Shown piece by piece: positions 60,665-64,000 of a DNA stretch of 64,000 bases. This DNA is from Massilia varians (GTDB taxonomy: Bacteria; Pseudomonadota; Gammaproteobacteria; Burkholderiales; Burkholderiaceae_D). A program made the position numbers and the translations under genes. The first letter of the stretch is position 1, and every line of letters begins with the position of its first letter. The notes beneath the pieces are model-generated. The model had not been told where the DNA came from. It saw nothing but the letters and a program-made list of their open reading frames with translations, and made no database searches. Location: NCBI RefSeq assembly GCF_027923905.1, contig NZ_AP026966.1, forward strand, positions 1,365,001 through 1,429,000. Direction: 5' to 3'.

Positions 60665-62359
60665 ATGACCGTTTCCCTGCGTGCCCCGGCACCATTCGCG
60701 CGCGCCGCACTGGCCCTCGCCGTTTCCCTGACCCTGGCCGGTTGCGCCGGCACCGCCAGCCGTGCGCCGGTGACCATCAACCTGGTCGCCATGAACGACT
60801 TCCACGGCAACCTCGAACCTTCCCGCTATGTCCCGACCAATCCGGACGGCAGCAAGGCCGCCGCGATCCGCGCCGGCGGCGCCGAGGCGGTGGCCGCCGC
60901 GCTGCAGGCCTGGCGCAAGCAAGACAAGGACCTGCTGTTCGTCTCCGCCGGCGACCTGGTCGGCGCCAGCCCGGCGATGTCCTCGCTGTGGGCGGACGAG
61001 CCGACCATCGAAGCGATGAACATGCTGGACCTGCGCGTCTCGGCGGTCGGCAACCACGAATTCGATGCCGGCCGCAAGGAACTGCTGCGCCAGCAGAACG
61101 GCGGCTGCGATTCGCCGCGTCCGGCCAAGGCCTGCCAGATGGCGCCCAACTTCGGCGGCGCGAAGTTCACCTACCTGGCCGGCAACGTGGTCGACAAGGC
61201 CACCGGCAAGCCCTTCATCCCCGCCTTCCGGATCGTCGAGACCAAGGGCATCAAGGTCGGTCTGGTCGGCGTGGTGCTGCAGGACACCCGCTCGGTCGTG
61301 ATGGCCTCGGGCATCGCCGGCCTGGAATTCGGCGACGAGGCCGCGGCGATCAACCGCGCCATTCCCGACATGCGCCGCCAGGGCGCCGACGTGATCGTGG
61401 CCCTGGTGCACCAGGGCGGCAGCACGCCGGAACATCCGCTCACGCCCGGCTGCAGCCAGCTGAAAGGACCGATCGTCGACGTCGTCAAACAACTGGACCC
61501 GGCGATCCGCCTGGTCATCACCGGCCACACCCACCAGGGCTACCTGTGCAAGGTCGACGGCCGCACCGTGACCCAGGCCTCGTCCTATGGCCACCTCCTG
61601 ACCCGCATCGCCATGAAGGTCGAGAAGGGCGTGGGCCAGGTCGGCGAGGTCCAGGTCGAGAACGTCCTGATGAAGGCCGGCGACTATCCGGCCGACGAGA
61701 AGATGGCCGCCTTCATGGCCAAGGTGAAGGACAGCAGCCGCGCCGCATTGACGCGCCCGGTCGCGCGCCTGGCGTCGGCGCCGGTGCTGCGCAAGCAGAA
61801 CGCGGCCGGCGAAGCGCCGCTCGGCAACCTGATCGCGGATGCGGTGCTGGCCGCCACCCGCAACGTCGGCGCCCGCATCGGCTTCATGAACGAAGGCGGC
61901 ATCCGCAAGGACCTGGAAGCCGGGGAGGGCAAGGTCGCCGCCTTCGGCCAGGTCCAGGCCGTGCTCCCGTTCGGGAACACCCTGGTGGTGATGGACCTGA
62001 GCGGCGCCCAGATCCGCGCGCTGCTCGAACGCCAGTGGAACAAGGACGGCTCGATGGGCTCGATGCTGCAGATTTCGAACGGCTTCAGCTATACCTGGGA
62101 CGAGAAGCGTCCGGTCGGCAGCCGTGTCACCGCCATCACCCTGGACGGCAAGCCGCTCGAGGACAGCCAGCGCTACCGCATCGTGGCCAACAACTTCCTG
62201 GCCGAAGGCGGCGACAACTATCCGGAATTCGGCCAGGGCAGCAACCGCCTCGAGACCGGCCTGCTCGACCTCGACGCCTTCGCCGAGTACCTGCGCGCGA
62301 CCGAAGGGCAGGGCGCCGCCATGGCCCCGGCCGCACCACGCATCATCAAGGCCCAATAA
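60665..62359 (+). CDS. UshA-like 5'-nucleotidase lipoprotein
   Basis: A 564-residue lipoprotein (lipobox LAGC, cysteine 27) with an N-terminal dimetal phosphoesterase domain (VAMNDFHGNLEP, VSAGDLVGAS, VGNHEFDAGR, VITGHTHQGY) and a C-terminal 5'-nucleotidase substrate domain (GNLIADAVLAATR, FMNEGGIRKDL, AVLPFGNTLVVMDL, VANNFLAEGGDNYPEF). It would strip phosphate from nucleotides in the periplasm or on the outer membrane. The next gene is an S1/P1 nuclease, whose 5'-mononucleotide products are its natural substrates. Followed by 26 bases and the nuclease gene. Confidence 0.93.
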   Translation: MTVSLRAPAPFARAALALAVSLTLAGCAGTASRAPVTINLVAMNDFHGNLEPSRYVPTNPDGSKAAAIRAGGAEAVAAALQAWRKQDKDLLFVSAGDLVGASPAMSSLWADEPTIEAMNMLDLRVSAVGNHEFDAGRKELLRQQNGGCDSPRPAKACQMAPNFGGAKFTYLAGNVVDKATGKPFIPAFRIVETKGIKVGLVGVVLQDTRSVVMASGIAGLEFGDEAAAINRAIPDMRRQGADVIVALVHQGGSTPEHPLTPGCSQLKGPIVDVVKQLDPAIRLVITGHTHQGYLCKVDGRTVTQASSYGHLLTRIAMKVEKGVGQVGEVQVENVLMKAGDYPADEKMAAFMAKVKDSSRAALTRPVARLASAPVLRKQNAAGEAPLGNLIADAVLAATRNVGARIGFMNEGGIRKDLEAGEGKVAAFGQVQAVLPFGNTLVVMDLSGAQIRALLERQWNKDGSMGSMLQISNGFSYTWDEKRPVGSRVTAITLDGKPLEDSQRYRIVANNFLAEGGDNYPEFGQGSNRLETGLLDLDAFAEYLRATEGQGAAMAPAAPRIIKAQ

Positions 62360-62385
62360 GCCGACCGTTCCAAGCAAGGATGACC

Positions 62386-63447
62386 ATGAAAAAACTAGCC
62401 TGCGTACTGGCGCTCACCACCGCCTTCGCATCTTTCGACGCCGCGGCCTGGGGCCGCGACGGCCACAAGGCCATCGGCGCCATCGCCGACAAGCTGCTCA
62501 AGGGCAGCCGCGCGCAAAAGGAAATCGCCCTGCTGCTCAAGCCGGGCGAATCGCTCGAACTGATCGCCAACTGGGCCGACTGCGTCAAGGGCACCTATTG
62601 CGGCGAGCAGACCTCCGAGATGATCGAGTACGTCAACGCCAACCCGCAGCACGACAAGTACCACTACACCAACGTGCCCTTCCAGCACGACCATTACGAC
62701 GACCACGGCGTGGGCCGGACCGGCGCCGACATCGTGCAGACCCTGCGCCAGTGCATCGCCGTGTTGCAGGGTAAAACCGATCCGGAACTGAACCCGCACA
62801 AGTTCAGCAAACGCCAGGCGCTGATCCTGCTGACCCACTTCGCCGGCGACATCCACCAGCCGCTGCACGTGGGCGCGGCCTACGTCGGCAAGGACGGCCA
62901 GTTCGTCGCCCCGAAGACGCAGGAAGAAGTCAACGAGACCCTGATCTTCGATACGCGCGGCAGCAACAACCTGCTGCTCGACGATGCGAGGCTGGCGGAA
63001 CTGGCGGCGCGCGCGATTCCCGCGGGCGAACCGGCCGTGGTGAAGGAAGGCATGCCGAAGTCCCTGACGCGGCCCTTCCATTCGTACTGGGACAGCACCA
63101 CGGTCGACTACGCGTTCCGCCGCCTGCAGACCAAGACGCCGGCGCAGTTCGCCGACAAGGTCGTCGGCGGCAAGACGCAATTGCCGCTGATCGAGGGCGA
63201 TCCGATCACCGTGCCCTACGCCTGGGCCAACCACTCGCTGTTCGTGGCCAAGGAAGCCTTCAGGGACGTCACGCCGGGCAAGTTGACGCCGCAGACCGGC
63301 AAGAAGGGCGAGACCTACTACACCTTCGCGCTGGAAGTGCCGGCCCACTACCCGGTGCCGAGCTCGGAGCTCGCCAAGCAGCAGCTGATCCGGGGCGGCT
63401 ACAACCTGGCGGCGCTGCTGCAGGCCATCTATCCGGAAAAAGGCTGA
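62386..63447 (+). CDS. Secreted S1/P1-type nuclease
   Basis: A 353-residue precursor of a three-zinc nuclease that degrades single-stranded DNA and RNA to 5'-mononucleotides. The signal peptide ends so that the mature protein begins with Trp (AAA|WGRDGHKAIG), which is needed because that Trp and the following His are zinc ligands. Other ligands: ANWADC, KYHYTNVPF, LTHFAGDIHQPLH and the HSYWD block (PFHSYWDSTT). An insertion of about 60 residues separates the HQPLH and HSYWD blocks compared with short bacterial homologues. ATG 62386 after AAGGA is chosen; ATG 62380 is also in frame. Confidence 0.92.
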   Translation: MKKLACVLALTTAFASFDAAAWGRDGHKAIGAIADKLLKGSRAQKEIALLLKPGESLELIANWADCVKGTYCGEQTSEMIEYVNANPQHDKYHYTNVPFQHDHYDDHGVGRTGADIVQTLRQCIAVLQGKTDPELNPHKFSKRQALILLTHFAGDIHQPLHVGAAYVGKDGQFVAPKTQEEVNETLIFDTRGSNNLLLDDARLAELAARAIPAGEPAVVKEGMPKSLTRPFHSYWDSTTVDYAFRRLQTKTPAQFADKVVGGKTQLPLIEGDPITVPYAWANHSLFVAKEAFRDVTPGKLTPQTGKKGETYYTFALEVPAHYPVPSSELAKQQLIRGGYNLAALLQAIYPEKG

Positions 63448-63482
63448 TCGATTGGCCGCAGGATAGATCAGCAGCAGACAGC

Positions 63483-63514
63483 ATCATGGGCGCCACTGGC
63501 GCCCATGATTTTTT
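63483..63514 (+). terminator. Terminator after the S1/P1 nuclease gene
   Basis: Perfect twelve-base stem ATCATGGGCGCC / GGCGCCCATGAT with loop ACT and six T. Confidence 0.95.
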
Positions 63515-63583
63515 GGACGCGTTCGCGCGTCGCCACCACGGTCTTGGCATAGAATCCGTTCTCCCGGATCTTATCGAAAAACC

Positions 63584-64000
63584 ATGACCACTCTCATCAA
63601 GGCCGCCTGCGCCGCCTGCTGCCTCCTGCCACTGGCCGCCCACGCCCAGTCCGCGGCCGAACGCAATCTCCCGCTCTGGGAAATCGGCCTCGGCGCCGCC
63701 GCCCTGTCCACGCCTTCCTACCCGGCCTCCAGCGGGCGTGAAACGCGCGTGCTGGTCGTCCCGAGCGTGATCTACCGTGGCGACATCCTGCGGGCCGACC
63801 GTTCCGGCATCAATGCGCGCCTGTTCAGCTCCAACCGCGCCGAGCTCGACCTCGGCTTCGCCGGCGCCCTGCCGTCCGATTCGGATGACGTGCCCGAACG
63901 CGCGGGGATGCCCGACCTCGGCCCGCTGGTGGAATTCGGTCCGCGCCTGAAGCTGCGCCTGGCCGACCTGGGCGAAAACCGGCGGCTGCGCCTGGAGCTG
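63584..64000 (+). CDS. MipA/OmpV-family outer-membrane protein (partial)
   Basis: Start of an outer-membrane protein cut by the window end after 139 codons. Signal peptide ending AAHA|QSA, then LPLWEIGLGAAALSTPSYPAS and VVPSVIYRGDILRADRSGI, typical of the MipA/OmpV family, whose members scaffold murein enzymes or act as porin-like proteins. ATG 63584 follows TTATCGAAAAACC without a strong ribosome site. It has its own transcription unit after a terminator. Confidence 0.88.
   Translation, partial: MTTLIKAACAACCLLPLAAHAQSAAERNLPLWEIGLGAAALSTPSYPASSGRETRVLVVPSVIYRGDILRADRSGINARLFSSNRAELDLGFAGALPSDSDDVPERAGMPDLGPLVEFGPRLKLRLADLGENRRLRLEL

Overview
The window looks like a chromosome segment of a high-GC betaproteobacterium of the Oxalobacteraceae (Massilia/Duganella type). 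The reasons are the backbone gene order (ftsZ, peroxiredoxin, lpxC, dciA, secA, argJ, DUF815 ATPase, nudix, yacG, zapD, coaE, pilD, pilC, pilB), which from memory is the Burkholderiales arrangement, and the GTAG-type palindromic repeats. No tRNA, rRNA or CRISPR array was seen.

Backbone (1-7650, 14536-19667, 43262-46238). Cell division, lipid A, protein export, arginine, CoA and type IV pilus genes, all with open frames. It is broken in two places. Segment A (7650-14500) carries a nonsense-mutated small gene, a DUF2750 remnant, the D-alanine pair dadA-alr with a divergent Lrp-type regulator, a frameshifted MerR/TipAS regulator with an intact 19-bp-spacer promoter, and two secreted peptidoglycan enzymes. 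Segment B (19668-43261) separates pilD from pilC-pilB, which normally lie together.

Segment B holds: (i) an MBL-fold protein that has lost most of its metal motif; (ii) a decayed hexuronate/glucuronoxylan locus: gudD split by an IS481-type element with an NCTAGN target duplication, an SGNH hydrolase with an in-frame TAG, and a GPH transporter joined by deletion to the tail of a GH67 alpha-glucuronidase, with two matching LacI-like operators; (iii) terB-terC with a divergent NhaR-like LysR gene; (iv) an apparently intact catabolic locus: GntR regulator, acetohydroxyacid isomeroreductase (KARI), Rieske oxygenase, its reductase, class II aldolase, MFS permease and porin, running directly into an NAD-linked formate dehydrogenase (fused E/F subunit, alpha subunit, fdhD). 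Three copies of GTATWCWGWATAC mark the GntR, KARI and Rieske promoters; (v) a dead tungstate-type permease gene, the stub of its ATPase, and 20-bp tandem repeats exactly at the pilC border.

The right third (46473-64000) is mainly a purine and nucleic-acid scavenging region: hiuH and puuE divergent, then xdhA-xdhB-xdhC-guaD as one coupled operon, an exported adenosine deaminase, a large TonB-dependent receptor, a UshA-like 5'-nucleotidase lipoprotein and an S1/P1 nuclease. Read together, secreted enzymes could cut nucleic acids to nucleosides and the cytoplasmic enzymes could take purines to allantoate. Urate oxidase, OHCU decarboxylase and allantoicase are not in the window. A MipA/OmpV-like gene runs off the right end.

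Four GTAG-type REP doublets (REPINs) lie at 1376, 25032, 52796 and 54843. The one at 52796 sits in frame inside xdhC. All clear gene damage lies in the two inserted segments while the backbone is intact, which argues against plain sequencing error.
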